This document shows positions 54,670 to 63,980 of a DNA stretch of 64,000 nucleotides, in pieces; the first letter of the stretch is position 1; every line of letters starts with the position of its first letter. A program made the translations under genes and the position numbers. Source of the DNA: Ancylomarina sp. 16SWW S1-10-2 (GTDB taxonomy: Bacteria > Bacteroidota > Bacteroidia > Bacteroidales > Marinifilaceae). The notes under the pieces are model-generated. The model saw only the letters and a program-made list of their open reading frames with translations. It did no database searches and was not told where the DNA came from. The stretch covers positions 183,565 to 247,564 of the forward strand of contig NZ_SADB01000005.1 in assembly GCF_009669305.1 (NCBI RefSeq), given 5' to 3'.

Positions 54670-54699
54670 GGAATACAATCATTATTTGGTTTCAATTTC

Positions 54700-54803
54700 C
54701 AACTTCATCAAGTTAGAAAACAAGATGAATTCCTTTGGAAAAACGATAATAAATCTTTTCCTTTTTCGCCACAAAGTGGCAACTTATTTTAGCCCAAAGG
54801 CAA
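54700..54803 (+). repeat. Direct repeat unit 2 (about 104 bases)
   Basis: Imperfect copy of unit 1. The 3' third, from ttttcgccac through gcccaaaggcaa, is nearly identical, while the central part has diverged. Confidence 0.8.
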
Positions 54804-54902
54804 CGGCTTGGGTAATTGAAAAATACAAAATGTAATTTGCGTCCTGAAAGGACAACTTAAAAAGATGTGCTTCGATAGGATCAATAAAAGGCTAAATAAT
54901 AA

Positions 54903-57275
54903 ATGAAACCCTTATCACTAAAAACATTCTTAAAACGACCTAACCTTATTAAGTTGGGGACTTGTATTATTCTATTGATTTGGTTTTGGTTTAGCTTGCC
55001 CCAACCCATTTTTAAAACGCCCTATTCAAGCTTACTTTTCGATAAAAATAATGAATTGTTGGCAGCTCAAATTGCTCCTGATGGGCAATGGCGATTCCCT
55101 GCAAGCGATAGTATTCCCTATAAATACGAGCAAGCACTCCTACATTTCGAAGACCAATATTTTTATTATCATCCTGGCGTAAATCCTATCGCCATTGGTA
55201 GGGCGTTGGTTCAAAATATTACGGCAAATCATATCGTTAGTGGCGGTAGTACCATTACCCAGCAACTTATTCGTATGAGTCGCAATGGGAAGCAAAGGAA
55301 TTTGTATCAAAAGTTAATCGAATTTATTCTATCAATTAGGTTGGAGTTATCTTATTCTAAGAAAGAGATTTTAAATCTATATGCATCTCATGCGCCATTT
55401 GGAGGCAATGTTGTGGGATTAGAAACAGCCTCTTGGCGATATTATGGACGTACATCGAGCAAATTATCCTGGGGAGAAACGGCAACTTTAGCTGTCCTTC
55501 CCAACTCGCCATCATTAATTTATCCAGGAAAAAATCATGAAATATTATTAGCAAAAAGAAATCGATTACTCAATAAGTTGGCTAAAAATGACATTATCGA
55601 TGACCTAACCTGTGAATTGGCTAAGGCCGAAGGGTTACCACAAAAACCAAAAGCTTTACCACAGTTAGCCCCTAACCTATTAACACGAGCCATAAATGAT
55701 GGGCAACAAGGCAAATCGATAAAGACAAGTATCGATATTCATATTCAAAAATCCACTAATCGAATTATTAAACAACATTACGAACGACTAAGAGAAAATC
55801 AGATTCAAAATGCCGCAGCCTTAATTATTGAGGTGAAAACCGGAAAAGCACTGGCCTATGTCGGCAATACACCAGGCGTAGATATTCATTCAGGCCATCA
55901 GGTCGATTTAATTACTAGCAACCGTAGCTCGGGAAGCATACTCAAACCATTTCTTTATTCCTTAATGATAAAAGAATCGCAGGTTTTACCACACAGCTTA
56001 TTACCCGATATTCCGACTCAAATATCGGGCTATGCACCAAAAAATTTCAATAAAAAATACGATGGAGCAGTAAAAGCTAGCGACGCATTGGCAAGATCCT
56101 TAAATATTCCTGCCGTATTAATGCTTCAGAAATATGGTGTCGATAAATTTAGAAATAAGCTAAGAGAACTTGGCTTCACAAGTATTAACCGATCGGCCGA
56201 TAATTATGGCTTAAGTTTAATATTGGGCGGAGCAGAAGTTAATTTATGGGATTTGGGAAGCGCTTATGCGAGCCTTAGTCGAATGTTGCAATTCTATACT
56301 GAAGGGAGCTCAGAATATTCACCTGATTTGTATTTTCCAGCTTCTTATAAATCGTCATTCACTTACACAATTAAAAATAAATCCTTCAACGATTTGATGG
56401 GAGCTGCACCCGTTTATCATACCTTCGATGCCCTTAAAGAAATGAATAGACCTGTGGATGGTGTCAATTGGAACTTATATAAATCATCGCGAAAAATTGC
56501 ATGGAAAACAGGCACCAGCTTTGGTCATAGGGATGCTTGGTCGGTTGGTATTACGCCCCAATATGTGGTTGCTGTGTGGGTTGGCAATGCCGATGGCGAA
56601 GGACGTCCCGGCTTAATAGGAGGTGCTACAGCTGCACCCATTTTATTCGATATTTTTAAATCGCTACCATCTAGCACTTGGTTCGAAAAACCATACGACG
56701 ATATGGTAAAAATAGCTGTCTGTAAAAAGAGTGGCTATAAAGCCTCATTCAATTGCAGTGAAATAGATAGTTTAGATGTTGCCATTTCGGGAGAACGAAC
56801 AGAAGTTTGTCCCTATTGTAAACAAATAAACTTAGACAAAACTGGGCAATATAGAGTTAATGCCAATTGTTACCGTGTAAACGATATGATTCAGAAATCG
56901 TATATGATTTTACCTCCAGCAATGGAATGGTATTATCAAAGAAAAAATCCCTTATATCAATCTCAACCGCCCTTTTTAGAAGGCTGTATGAGTTCAGATA
57001 ATGAAAGTATTGATATCATTTATCCAAAAAATAATGCGCGCCTTTTTATCCCTAAAAACTTTGGTGGAATCCTAGAACGAACGGTCTTTCAAGCCGCACA
57101 TAGCACAGCAAGTTCTACTATTTATTGGCATATCGATAATAAGTATATTGGAAGCACAAAAGGCGTACACAAAAAAGAAGTCGTTACCGGATTGGGTAAA
57201 CACACACTCACTTTAATTGATGATAAAGGCGTACTGATAACAAGAAATTTTGAAGTCTTGTTGAGTGAAAAGTAG
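54903..57275 (+). CDS. pbpC: Penicillin-binding protein 1C
   Basis: Bifunctional peptidoglycan synthase of 790 residues. One N-terminal transmembrane helix (18-33) anchors it. The glycosyltransferase domain has HFEDQYFYYHPG near 80 and GGSTITQQLIRM near 117. The transpeptidase domain has the active serine in SGSILKPFLYS near 345 and KTGTS near 533. A C-terminal PBP1C-type beta domain follows residue 700. In Escherichia coli and many others pbpC directly follows an alpha-2-macroglobulin gene; here 5 kb of accessory DNA intervenes. Confidence 0.94.
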   Translation: MKPLSLKTFLKRPNLIKLGTCIILLIWFWFSLPQPIFKTPYSSLLFDKNNELLAAQIAPDGQWRFPASDSIPYKYEQALLHFEDQYFYYHPGVNPIAIGRALVQNITANHIVSGGSTITQQLIRMSRNGKQRNLYQKLIEFILSIRLELSYSKKEILNLYASHAPFGGNVVGLETASWRYYGRTSSKLSWGETATLAVLPNSPSLIYPGKNHEILLAKRNRLLNKLAKNDIIDDLTCELAKAEGLPQKPKALPQLAPNLLTRAINDGQQGKSIKTSIDIHIQKSTNRIIKQHYERLRENQIQNAAALIIEVKTGKALAYVGNTPGVDIHSGHQVDLITSNRSSGSILKPFLYSLMIKESQVLPHSLLPDIPTQISGYAPKNFNKKYDGAVKASDALARSLNIPAVLMLQKYGVDKFRNKLRELGFTSINRSADNYGLSLILGGAEVNLWDLGSAYASLSRMLQFYTEGSSEYSPDLYFPASYKSSFTYTIKNKSFNDLMGAAPVYHTFDALKEMNRPVDGVNWNLYKSSRKIAWKTGTSFGHRDAWSVGITPQYVVAVWVGNADGEGRPGLIGGATAAPILFDIFKSLPSSTWFEKPYDDMVKIAVCKKSGYKASFNCSEIDSLDVAISGERTEVCPYCKQINLDKTGQYRVNANCYRVNDMIQKSYMILPPAMEWYYQRKNPLYQSQPPFLEGCMSSDNESIDIIYPKNNARLFIPKNFGGILERTVFQAAHSTASSTIYWHIDNKYIGSTKGVHKKEVVTGLGKHTLTLIDDKGVLITRNFEVLLSEK

Positions 57276-57520
57276 TTAACCAGCTATTCCGACGACTTTT
57301 ATTGCAAATAATGAGACCTGCAAGCCATAATTTTTTATAATTTTACACTCTCAAAAGAAATTAATCATTCTTTTGTTTAATTTTAGAAGTATATCAACAA
57401 GTTAAAATGCTGATATTTAAATATAATGAGGATGAAACGAACCATAAGAAAAGTTTTATCACACAAGACAACGATTAATTGGGCGGCTTACATCCGACCA
57501 AAATATTAAATTATAAACGG

Positions 57521-58996
57521 ATGAAAAATAATTTGCAGATTTACAATACACTCAGCCGAAAAAAAGAGCTGTTTACGCCTATTAACCCTGGACATGTTGG
57601 CTTATACGTATGTGGTCCTACTGTTTATGGTGATGCTCATTTAGGTCACTCTCGTCCAGCAATCACTTTCGATATACTATTCCGATTTTTAAAGCATTCT
57701 GGTTACAAAGTGCGTTACGTTCGTAATATTACCGATGTAGGACACCTAGTAAACGATGCTGACGAAGGAGAAGATAAAATTGCAAAGAAAGCTCGTTTAG
57801 AAGAATTGGAGCCAATGGAAATTGCTCAATATTATACGGATCGCTACCACAAAAACATGGACGATCTTAATGTTCTTAAACCAAGTATTGAACCTCGCGC
57901 TTCTGGACATATCATTGAACAAATGGAGCTTATTGATGATTTGTTTAAAAATGGTTTTGCCTACGAAAGCAATGGTTCGGTTTACTTCGATGTAGAAAAA
58001 TACAGCAAGCAATACGATTACGGTAAGCTTTCTGGAAGAAAAATTGAAGATCTTATCTCAAATACGCGTGAACTAGATGGGCAAAGCGAAAAGAAAAATA
58101 GCTTTGACTTTGCACTTTGGAAAAAAGCGAGTCCAGAACATATCATGCGTTGGCATTCAAAATGGAGCGATGGTTTTCCAGGATGGCATCTTGAATGTTC
58201 GGCAATGAGCCAAAAATATTTGGGTGCTGAATTCGATATTCATGGCGGTGGATTAGATTTACAGTTTCCACATCACGAATGTGAAATTGCACAATCAACA
58301 GGTGCTCATGGTCACGAAGCTGTTCATTACTGGATGCACAATAACATGATCACCATTAATGGTCAGAAAATGGGGAAATCATTGGGTAATTTTATTACGC
58401 TTGATCAACTGTTCTCTGGCGATAACGATGTATTGGAGCAAGCATATAGTCCAATGACGATTCGTTTCTTCATTTTACAAGCACACTACCGTAGTCAATT
58501 AGATTTCTCAAACGATGCACTTAAGGCAGCCGAAAAAGGTTTTAATCGACTAATGGCAGCCGTTGCAACGCTTAGTAAAATTAAAGATAGCAAGGAATCA
58601 ACTGTTAATGTCGAAGATATTAAGACAAAAGCTTATGCAGCTTTAAACGACGACCTTAACACACCAATTCTTATTGCTCATCTTTTCGATGGTGTAAAAA
58701 TGATCAACTCTTTAGCAGCAGGCAAAGAGCAAATCACTGCAGAACAACTTGAAGATCTTAAGAAACTTTATACCGATTTAGTTTATGATGTTCTTGGTTT
58801 GAAAGATGAAAAAGAAGCTGATGGTGAAGCGAATGAAATTCTAGACAAGCTGATTTCTTTATTGCTAACAACACGAAACGAAGCAAAACAAAATAAAGAT
58901 TGGGCTACCGCTGATAAAATTCGTGATGAACTAAAAAGTTACGGAATTACCATAAAAGATACAAAAGAGGGTTCCGAATGGGAAATCACTAAATAA
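57521..58996 (+). CDS. cysS: Cysteine-tRNA ligase
   Basis: Charges tRNA-Cys. The 491-residue product has the HIGH-type motif [12 protein letters not shown], zinc ligands in [16 protein letters not shown] and HHECEIAQ, and the KMSKS variant KMGKSLGNF near 290. I start at ATG 57521 ([10 protein letters not shown]), 14 codons inside the longer open frame, because this is where homologues begin. A terminator follows at 59001-59034. Confidence 0.96.
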   Translation: MKNNLQIYNTLSRKKELFTPINPGHVGLYVCGPTVYGDAHLGHSRPAITFDILFRFLKHSGYKVRYVRNITDVGHLVNDADEGEDKIAKKARLEELEPMEIAQYYTDRYHKNMDDLNVLKPSIEPRASGHIIEQMELIDDLFKNGFAYESNGSVYFDVEKYSKQYDYGKLSGRKIEDLISNTRELDGQSEKKNSFDFALWKKASPEHIMRWHSKWSDGFPGWHLECSAMSQKYLGAEFDIHGGGLDLQFPHHECEIAQSTGAHGHEAVHYWMHNNMITINGQKMGKSLGNFITLDQLFSGDNDVLEQAYSPMTIRFFILQAHYRSQLDFSNDALKAAEKGFNRLMAAVATLSKIKDSKESTVNVEDIKTKAYAALNDDLNTPILIAHLFDGVKMINSLAAGKEQITAEQLEDLKKLYTDLVYDVLGLKDEKEADGEANEILDKLISLLLTTRNEAKQNKDWATADKIRDELKSYGITIKDTKEGSEWEITK

Positions 58997-59000
58997 TACC

Positions 59001-59034
59001 AAAGCTGCTCGATTAATTTTGAGCAGCTTTTTTT
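59001..59034 (+). terminator. Terminator after cysS
   Basis: Stem aaagctgctc/gagcagcttt with a nine-base loop and seven T. Confidence 0.87.
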
Positions 59035-59038
59035 ATCC

Positions 59039-59071
59039 TTTGCTTAATTTAGCCTCATTATTTTAACTTTG
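59039..59071 (+). promoter_or_regulatory. Promoter of the glutaminyl cyclase gene
   Basis: TTTG at 59039-59042, a 21-base spacer and TAACTTTG at 59064-59071. The start codon is 53 bases downstream. A near-ideal Bacteroidota promoter. Confidence 0.7.
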
Positions 59072-59123
59072 ATGCTTGGCGTTTAACTTCCACTTAGCTT
59101 TTAAATCATATCGAACTAAAAAT

Positions 59124-60239
59124 ATGAAAATTCAATCTCTTATATTCTTTTTAAGCCTTGCTATTCTTTCTGCATGCAATGGTAATAGCGCAGACAAAAG
59201 CATTGCAAAAACTTCAAATCAACCTGAAGTAAAAGTTATAGAATTTATCCGTAGTTTAAAACTAAAACAACCACAAAGAGGAAAACTTTATACCAAAGGA
59301 GATACAATTGAAATTTCAATCAAGAAAAGGAATAATTCAAAGGAAATAGATTCTCTTCAGTTGATAGTAGATGGGAAATTAAGTCAAACCATCTTTTCAA
59401 AACCTTGGCATTTTTCACACATCTCGAATGAGAAAAAGATGGGTAAGCACAATTTTCAAATCTTAGCTTATCATGAAGATGGAAAAAGAGGTAATGTCTC
59501 ATCCTATTATAATATTAAATCAAACATTACGCCTAAAGAATTAACATACAAAATCATAAACACCTTCCCTCACAATAAAAAATCATACACTCAAGGTTTA
59601 TTCTTTCACGATGGATATTTATACGAAGGAACTGGACAATATGGAGAATCAACACTTCTAAAAGTTGATATTAAAACAGGTAAAAGTATTTTTGATAGAC
59701 AATTAGAACCTAATTATTTTGGTGAAGGAATTACTTACTATAAAGGAAATATTATTGAATTAACCTGGAGATCAGAAAAAGCTTTTGTTATAAGTGCAGA
59801 AGATTTTTCGCAAAAGGATTTCTTTAGACCTCCTACAGCCAATGGTGAAGGTTGGGGTATTACAACAATGAATAACCAATTGGTGATATCGGATGGTAGT
59901 AACAAGCTTACCTTAATAGATCCAACAAACTACAGCAAAACTCAGGAGATAGAGGTTTACGACGAAAAAGGCGAAGTAGACTCTTTAAATGAATTAGAAT
60001 ATATTAAAGGTAGAATTTACGCCAATGTATGGCTAACCGATAAAATTGTTGTAATTAATCCTGCTACAGGTCAGGTTGAAGGCAATTTAAATTTGGCTGA
60101 TATTATTAGCCCTGCTGAGAAACGTCAACTTAGAGATGGAGATGATGTCCTAAATGGTATTGCTTATGATTCGATTAACAATCGTCTTTTTGTAACAGGT
60201 AAACGTTGGTCAAAACTTCTAGAAATTAAAATTGATTAA
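59124..60239 (+). CDS. Glutaminyl-peptide cyclotransferase lipoprotein
   Basis: Plant-type (bacterial) glutamine cyclotransferase of 371 residues, which forms N-terminal pyroglutamate on exported proteins. The signal ends in AILSAC (Cys17), making it a lipoprotein. An Ig-like segment of about 100 residues precedes the five-bladed propeller with YTQGLFFHDGYLYEGTGQYGES, TYYKGNIIELTWRS, EGWGITT and NELEYIKGRIYANVW. I start at 59124, the methionine before the signal. In Bacteroidota, type IX secreted proteins often carry pyroglutamate, which is a plausible use. It converges on the DUF3108 gene with only 4 bases between stops. Confidence 0.9.
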   Translation: MKIQSLIFFLSLAILSACNGNSADKSIAKTSNQPEVKVIEFIRSLKLKQPQRGKLYTKGDTIEISIKKRNNSKEIDSLQLIVDGKLSQTIFSKPWHFSHISNEKKMGKHNFQILAYHEDGKRGNVSSYYNIKSNITPKELTYKIINTFPHNKKSYTQGLFFHDGYLYEGTGQYGESTLLKVDIKTGKSIFDRQLEPNYFGEGITYYKGNIIELTWRSEKAFVISAEDFSQKDFFRPPTANGEGWGITTMNNQLVISDGSNKLTLIDPTNYSKTQEIEVYDEKGEVDSLNELEYIKGRIYANVWLTDKIVVINPATGQVEGNLNLADIISPAEKRQLRDGDDVLNGIAYDSINNRLFVTGKRWSKLLEIKID

Positions 60240-60243
60240 ATTG

Positions 60244-61083
60244 TTAATCAACGTCTACTTTTCCAGATCTATTTTTAAAATGAGAGTTTCGTGTTGATCT
60301 TAGGCCTTCGTACGATTGAAGAAGGCCTTTTACACTTCCTATCAAAACCTTTGCTTCAACCATAATAGGAACTCTATTCATATCATTACTTACCCAAATA
60401 GTCATATCTTCTCCTCCTTGAAAAAGATGTCCTTTAACCAACATCGGAGAAAATTTCAAACACTCGTAAACTTCACCACTCTTAAGTTTCACGTCCTCTA
60501 TTCCCTTATATCTAATGTATAGATTATGAACTTCATTATCGATCAACATACGTAAGGGAATTTTCTCATTCTTTTTATACTTCGAGAAATCCAAGTTGCG
60601 AGTATAATAGGCTATCGAAACAATATCAGAACTTATATGTTTATTCTCAAGCGTATCTCTCTTTACTGGCTTCTGTCTTTTTTGTATTTTTGAATAGATC
60701 TCGTGCTTTTCATAATCAAACCAATATTGATGACGGGCAATATAATCGCCTTCATTCGTATTTCTATCAAAATAATAAGGTTTTAAGCTGGTTGTATCTA
60801 CATAACAACTAATAGTGTCACGTAGCTTGAAAAACCAATCAAAAGCCTTTAAACTTCTTCCGAGAGCTTCTATTTTGTATGCCGGTTTACCTGAGTAAGA
60901 TTCATTCTTTACCTCCAACTTGACTTCACCAGCTGCAACCCATAAAAACCCCCAATTATAATAGCCTCTAAAAGTCAATTTCTCACCCGATTGAAAAGCA
61001 AAATTCTCAACACTAGAATTCTCTTGGGCTTTTAATTGACCAAGAAAGAAAAAAAGTAAGATGCTAAATAGAAGATATTTCAA
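60244..61083 (-). CDS. DUF3108 exported protein
   Basis: A 279-residue secreted protein of the DUF3108 family; function unknown. The signal MKYLLFSILLFFFLGQLKAQ is followed by FAFQSGEKLTFRGYYNWGFLWVAAGEVKL, the family's first block. Later blocks include FDWFFKLRDTISCYVD and VYECLKFSPMLVKG. I place the start at TTG 61083, because this puts the signal peptide at the N-terminus and avoids a 32-base overlap with the upstream gene that a TTG at 61125 would require. It is the last gene of a three-gene unit. Confidence 0.8.
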   Translation of the reverse strand: MKYLLFSILLFFFLGQLKAQENSSVENFAFQSGEKLTFRGYYNWGFLWVAAGEVKLEVKNESYSGKPAYKIEALGRSLKAFDWFFKLRDTISCYVDTTSLKPYYFDRNTNEGDYIARHQYWFDYEKHEIYSKIQKRQKPVKRDTLENKHISSDIVSIAYYTRNLDFSKYKKNEKIPLRMLIDNEVHNLYIRYKGIEDVKLKSGEVYECLKFSPMLVKGHLFQGGEDMTIWVSNDMNRVPIMVEAKVLIGSVKGLLQSYEGLRSTRNSHFKNRSGKVDVD

Positions 61084-61093
61084 ATTATAAATG

Positions 61094-61405
61094 TTAATGA
61101 TTAACCTTACCAATTTTGCTTTCAATAGAATTTACTTTCGACTTAAGACGATTGCTTTTGTTCTTTTGGATATCAACAGTCATAGTACAATACACACGAT
61201 CAGCATGTGGTTCAAGAATAGCATTAGCTTTATTCACTACATCTAAAGCCTCAGGAAAGGTATCAGTTTCAATAAGAGTTCCCATTGCTGTTAACTGATA
61301 ATCTACACCGCTCTCACGAATCATTTCAATTACCTTACTTACATATTGACTAACGCTATCTCCTTTATCAGTAGGAAAAATTGCAAATTCTAAAAGTGCT
61401 GACAT
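61094..61405 (-). CDS. MTH1187/YkoF-type thiamine-binding-like protein
   Basis: A 103-residue UPF0045/MTH1187 family protein: MSALLEFAIFPTDKGDSVSQYV at the start and LTAMGTLIETDTFPEALDVV in the core are characteristic. Family members bind thiamine or related ligands as dimers or tetramers; the exact role is unknown. It starts 12 bases after the lipoprotein gene and is followed 10 bases later by the DUF3108 gene, indicating an operon. Confidence 0.88.
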   Translation of the reverse strand: MSALLEFAIFPTDKGDSVSQYVSKVIEMIRESGVDYQLTAMGTLIETDTFPEALDVVNKANAILEPHADRVYCTMTVDIQKNKSNRLKSKVNSIESKIGKVNH

Positions 61406-61417
61406 AATTCTCTTTTT

Positions 61418-63181
61418 TTAATGTTTAGGCGATAAAACAATATTTTCTTCAACATCCCAGTTAGATCGAACTTTAATTTCTTTTCTAAAATAATGAACAG
61501 TCTCGGGTTGTCGTTTTAACTTGTAATTACCAGTATCCCATTTCCCATTACCATTCCAATCTTCAATAACTTTGATGATATAAGTTTTAGGTTCAAGATA
61601 ATCAAAAGTTACGATTTGGTCAGAATTAATTTTTATACTCTGAATGAGATTTTCAGATTTGTTATTCTCAATAAGTTGAATAATGACTGGTCCTTCTACA
61701 TGATTAACTGTTAAAAGTATTTTTCCATAATATTCACGTTCCTTAGTCTTGAACTTCTGACTAAAAACGTTACTTTTTATTCCATAAATATTTTCGAAAG
61801 TAGCTGAATCAATATCCAATTTATATTGGGTTTCTGATTCCAATTTCATATTTAAGTGATAAGAACGAAGTAAAGCGGTATCTTTTTCGAAAGTAAATGG
61901 AACAGCAACCTCTAACGTATCAACAATTTTAACAAGATGAATACTATCAAGCATATAATGAGCCAATGGTTCATTAAACTCAAATTTAATAATCTTATTA
62001 AGCTCCTGTGTTGATTTTATATTAGACTTAAAATTATAAATCGGTTTTTTAGGTTTAGAATTCCTTGCCTGTTTTTTTGTTTGTTTAGCTTTCTTAGGAT
62101 TTTTAAAATTCAGTTTTAAAGTATCAGTATAGTTTACAAGCTGATTGGTCGTATCCGTTTTAAAATAATTAAGAACTGCAGTCAAGGTATCCAACTTATA
62201 GATGTTTGAGTCTGCAATCCAATACGACAAGGAATCCTTAGTTACATTACTTTCTTCTAAAAAGCTCTTATTATTACTCTCAACTTCTAAAAATTTAATC
62301 TTTAAATCATCATTTCGTTTATAAGAAAAATTAAATTCCAATTTTTCCCTACGAGGACGTTTAAAATCTGTTAGATATAACAAAGGGTTCGCTTCTTCAA
62401 ATAAATTAATGTGAATATCAGCTGGACTAAAGGCTGTATAAGTTCTTAAAGCTGAAGAATCAGGCGAAATACTATCCATCTTTTGAAAAAGTTCTGCCGT
62501 AGGTGTTAATAAAGTATCAAAAAATCCAATAATCTCACCAGGCCCGTTATATTTATAATCCCGGTTTCCATCGATTAAGGCAAATAGCTTATAGGTTCCA
62601 GCTTTTAAATTACTTAAACTGAAGTGTCCTGCACTATCAGTCAAAGCAACGTAATCAGGCACAATAGTTAAAGGAACGGAATCCTGATGATTAGAATAAG
62701 CAAAAACCTGAACTTTTTCTAAAGGTAAACTCGAAAAAGCATCTAAAGCATGTCCTTGAATATTTAAAGAATCAAGTGCATCTCCAGTAGAAAAAACATA
62801 CTTAAAATTACCAAGCGGATTACCTTCATTATTATCAGCAATACCATCAGCAAAATCAAGAGTATAAGTTGTATTAGGTTTTAAACTATCGCCCATATCA
62901 ACATAAATAGATTCACCACGTAAATTTACAGAGGGCTTCTTATCCAAAGGAGGAGAAACAATAAACTTCTCAGTGATATCTTTTAATTGTACAAATTCAT
63001 TAAAGTAGATGTTCACCTTCCCACCCTTAAACTTAGTCGAAAAGTTAGGGGGATTAGTTAGTTTTACTACAGGAGATTCTTCATCCTTTGGTCCACCTTC
63101 AGGATATCCAATGTTAGCACATGAGTAAATTAGAGCTGAAATGAACAATCCAATAAGTAATTTAAATGTTAAAGCTTTCAA
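61418..63181 (-). CDS. Ig-like (Big_5/SbsA-type) surface lipoprotein
   Basis: A 587-residue lipoprotein whose signal ends ALIYSC (Cys21). The N-terminal 120 residues form an Ig-like Big_5 domain (PPNFSTKFKGGKVNIYFNEF, KPNTTYTLDFADGI). A carboxypeptidase-regulatory-like beta segment around 150-215 and a second Ig-like region near 395-480 follow; the end has WNGNGKWDTGNY, typical of these proteins. Starts with TTG at 63181. It heads an operon with the thiamine-binding-like and DUF3108 genes. Specific function unknown. Confidence 0.85.
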   Translation of the reverse strand: MKALTFKLLIGLFISALIYSCANIGYPEGGPKDEESPVVKLTNPPNFSTKFKGGKVNIYFNEFVQLKDITEKFIVSPPLDKKPSVNLRGESIYVDMGDSLKPNTTYTLDFADGIADNNEGNPLGNFKYVFSTGDALDSLNIQGHALDAFSSLPLEKVQVFAYSNHQDSVPLTIVPDYVALTDSAGHFSLSNLKAGTYKLFALIDGNRDYKYNGPGEIIGFFDTLLTPTAELFQKMDSISPDSSALRTYTAFSPADIHINLFEEANPLLYLTDFKRPRREKLEFNFSYKRNDDLKIKFLEVESNNKSFLEESNVTKDSLSYWIADSNIYKLDTLTAVLNYFKTDTTNQLVNYTDTLKLNFKNPKKAKQTKKQARNSKPKKPIYNFKSNIKSTQELNKIIKFEFNEPLAHYMLDSIHLVKIVDTLEVAVPFTFEKDTALLRSYHLNMKLESETQYKLDIDSATFENIYGIKSNVFSQKFKTKEREYYGKILLTVNHVEGPVIIQLIENNKSENLIQSIKINSDQIVTFDYLEPKTYIIKVIEDWNGNGKWDTGNYKLKRQPETVHYFRKEIKVRSNWDVEENIVLSPKH

Positions 63182-63526
63182 GTTGATATGTTTTGATATT
63201 TATCTACAAAATTATAAAGATTAAAAACAAAAATAAGTTAATAAAGCCAAAATGCTTATATCAAAGGTTTTTAATTTTGAATTATTAAGAAATAGGTGAA
63301 GAAATATAACTGTATACAGTTGTCGCAGTAGAATATCTGCGCAAATCTCCTTAATCTGCGGGAAAGAAATTAATAATGAATGGTTAATAATTTGGATAGA
63401 AATAGACCTAAGAACTCTTGTCTGCAGGGAAAAAAATCTGCGAAAATCAGCCCAATCTGCGGGAGAAACAATTCGTAATTATTAATTTGTAATTCGTAAT
63501 TGATTACAGATTTTAGGGCACAAAAA
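63182..63526. other. Non-coding region with short imperfect repeats
   Basis: No gene recognised. Repeated pieces occur: atctgcgcaaatctccttaa/atctgcgaaaatcagcccaa, each followed by tctgcggga (63333-63363 and 63428-63463), and aattcgtaatt (63470-63500). They resemble dispersed intergenic repeats of Bacteroidota. Possible decay from duplication near the rRNA operon. Confidence 0.4.
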
Positions 63527-63558
63527 AAGCGCCTTGCTTCGTAAGACACAAGACACTT
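63527..63558 (-). terminator. Terminator of the degenerate 5S copy
   Basis: On the minus strand AAGTGTCTTG pairs with CAAGGCGCTT through two G-U pairs, then seven T. The sequence after the hairpin (tgtgccctaaa) matches that following the true 5S terminator (tatgccctaaa), showing common origin. Confidence 0.7.
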
Positions 63559-63562
63559 GAAA

Positions 63563-63731
63563 GTTGGCTTCAACCTATTACTCATTCATCCTATTTCAGG
63601 TGTTCATGATCTCTCTGCGTTCGCTACTACTACCTTTCGCCAGTACCATCTTCTCCTCCTTAGGCGGATTAACTTTTTTGTTCCCAAGAATAATAAGGGA
63701 AGAGGTGGAACCCTATTACAATAATTATCAA
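63563..63731 (-). pseudogene. Degenerate 5S rRNA-like sequence
   Basis: Reading the minus strand, 5S landmarks appear in order: GGGTTCCACCTCTTCCC (63698-63713), GAACAAAAAAGTTAA (in place of GAACAGAGAAGTTAAG), GATGGTACTG, GAGAG, and TAGGTTGAAGCCAAC at the 3' end. Extra bases interrupt the copy, most clearly about 30 between GAGAG and TAGGT, making it about 170 rather than about 110 bases. It is followed by a diverged copy of the 5S terminator. I infer a decayed tandem duplicate; a functional long 5S is unlikely. The left boundary is estimated. Confidence 0.6.
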
Positions 63732-63943
63732 TGGATAATGAGTAATTAGAATAACAATAGACCAGAGATCATGTTGGGAGATAGAATAAACTTTATAAAG
63801 TCAACATAGATATTAAGCTTAGCGATCTTAAAATAGTGTCTTGGGGAGGAAGTATCAACAGGAATCAGAAGTAGTTTCAATTCGTAATTTTTTCCCGATA
63901 TTTATCGGGATCGTAATTTTCTTTTGACTTTAGGGCATAAAAA

Positions 63944-63976
63944 AAGCGTCTTACTCCGCTGAGGAATAAGACGCTT
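63944..63976 (-). terminator. Terminator of the rRNA operon
   Basis: Stem aagcgtcttactc/gaggaataagacgctt, then seven T on the minus strand, immediately after the 5S 3' end. Confidence 0.85.
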
Positions 63977-63980
63977 AAAA

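Larger units (their letters stand above)
54450..54855. repeat. REP-like hairpin cluster
   Basis: Four kinds of short palindromes share a TTT-type loop with different stems: gcac-tttca-gtgc (54451-54463), gggc-tttca-gccc (54519-54531), gtcc-tgaaa-ggac (54841-54853, the reverse complement form), and gccac-aaa-gtggc (twice). A further palindrome cccgaggc/gcctcggg lies at 54487-54506. Such clusters resemble REP elements mobilised by Y1 tyrosine transposases; none is encoded in the window. Confidence 0.55.

Noticed and set aside
54450-54855. Hairpin repeats read as a CRISPR array
   Set aside because: Units differ in sequence, are irregularly spaced, and there are no uniform spacers or cas genes.
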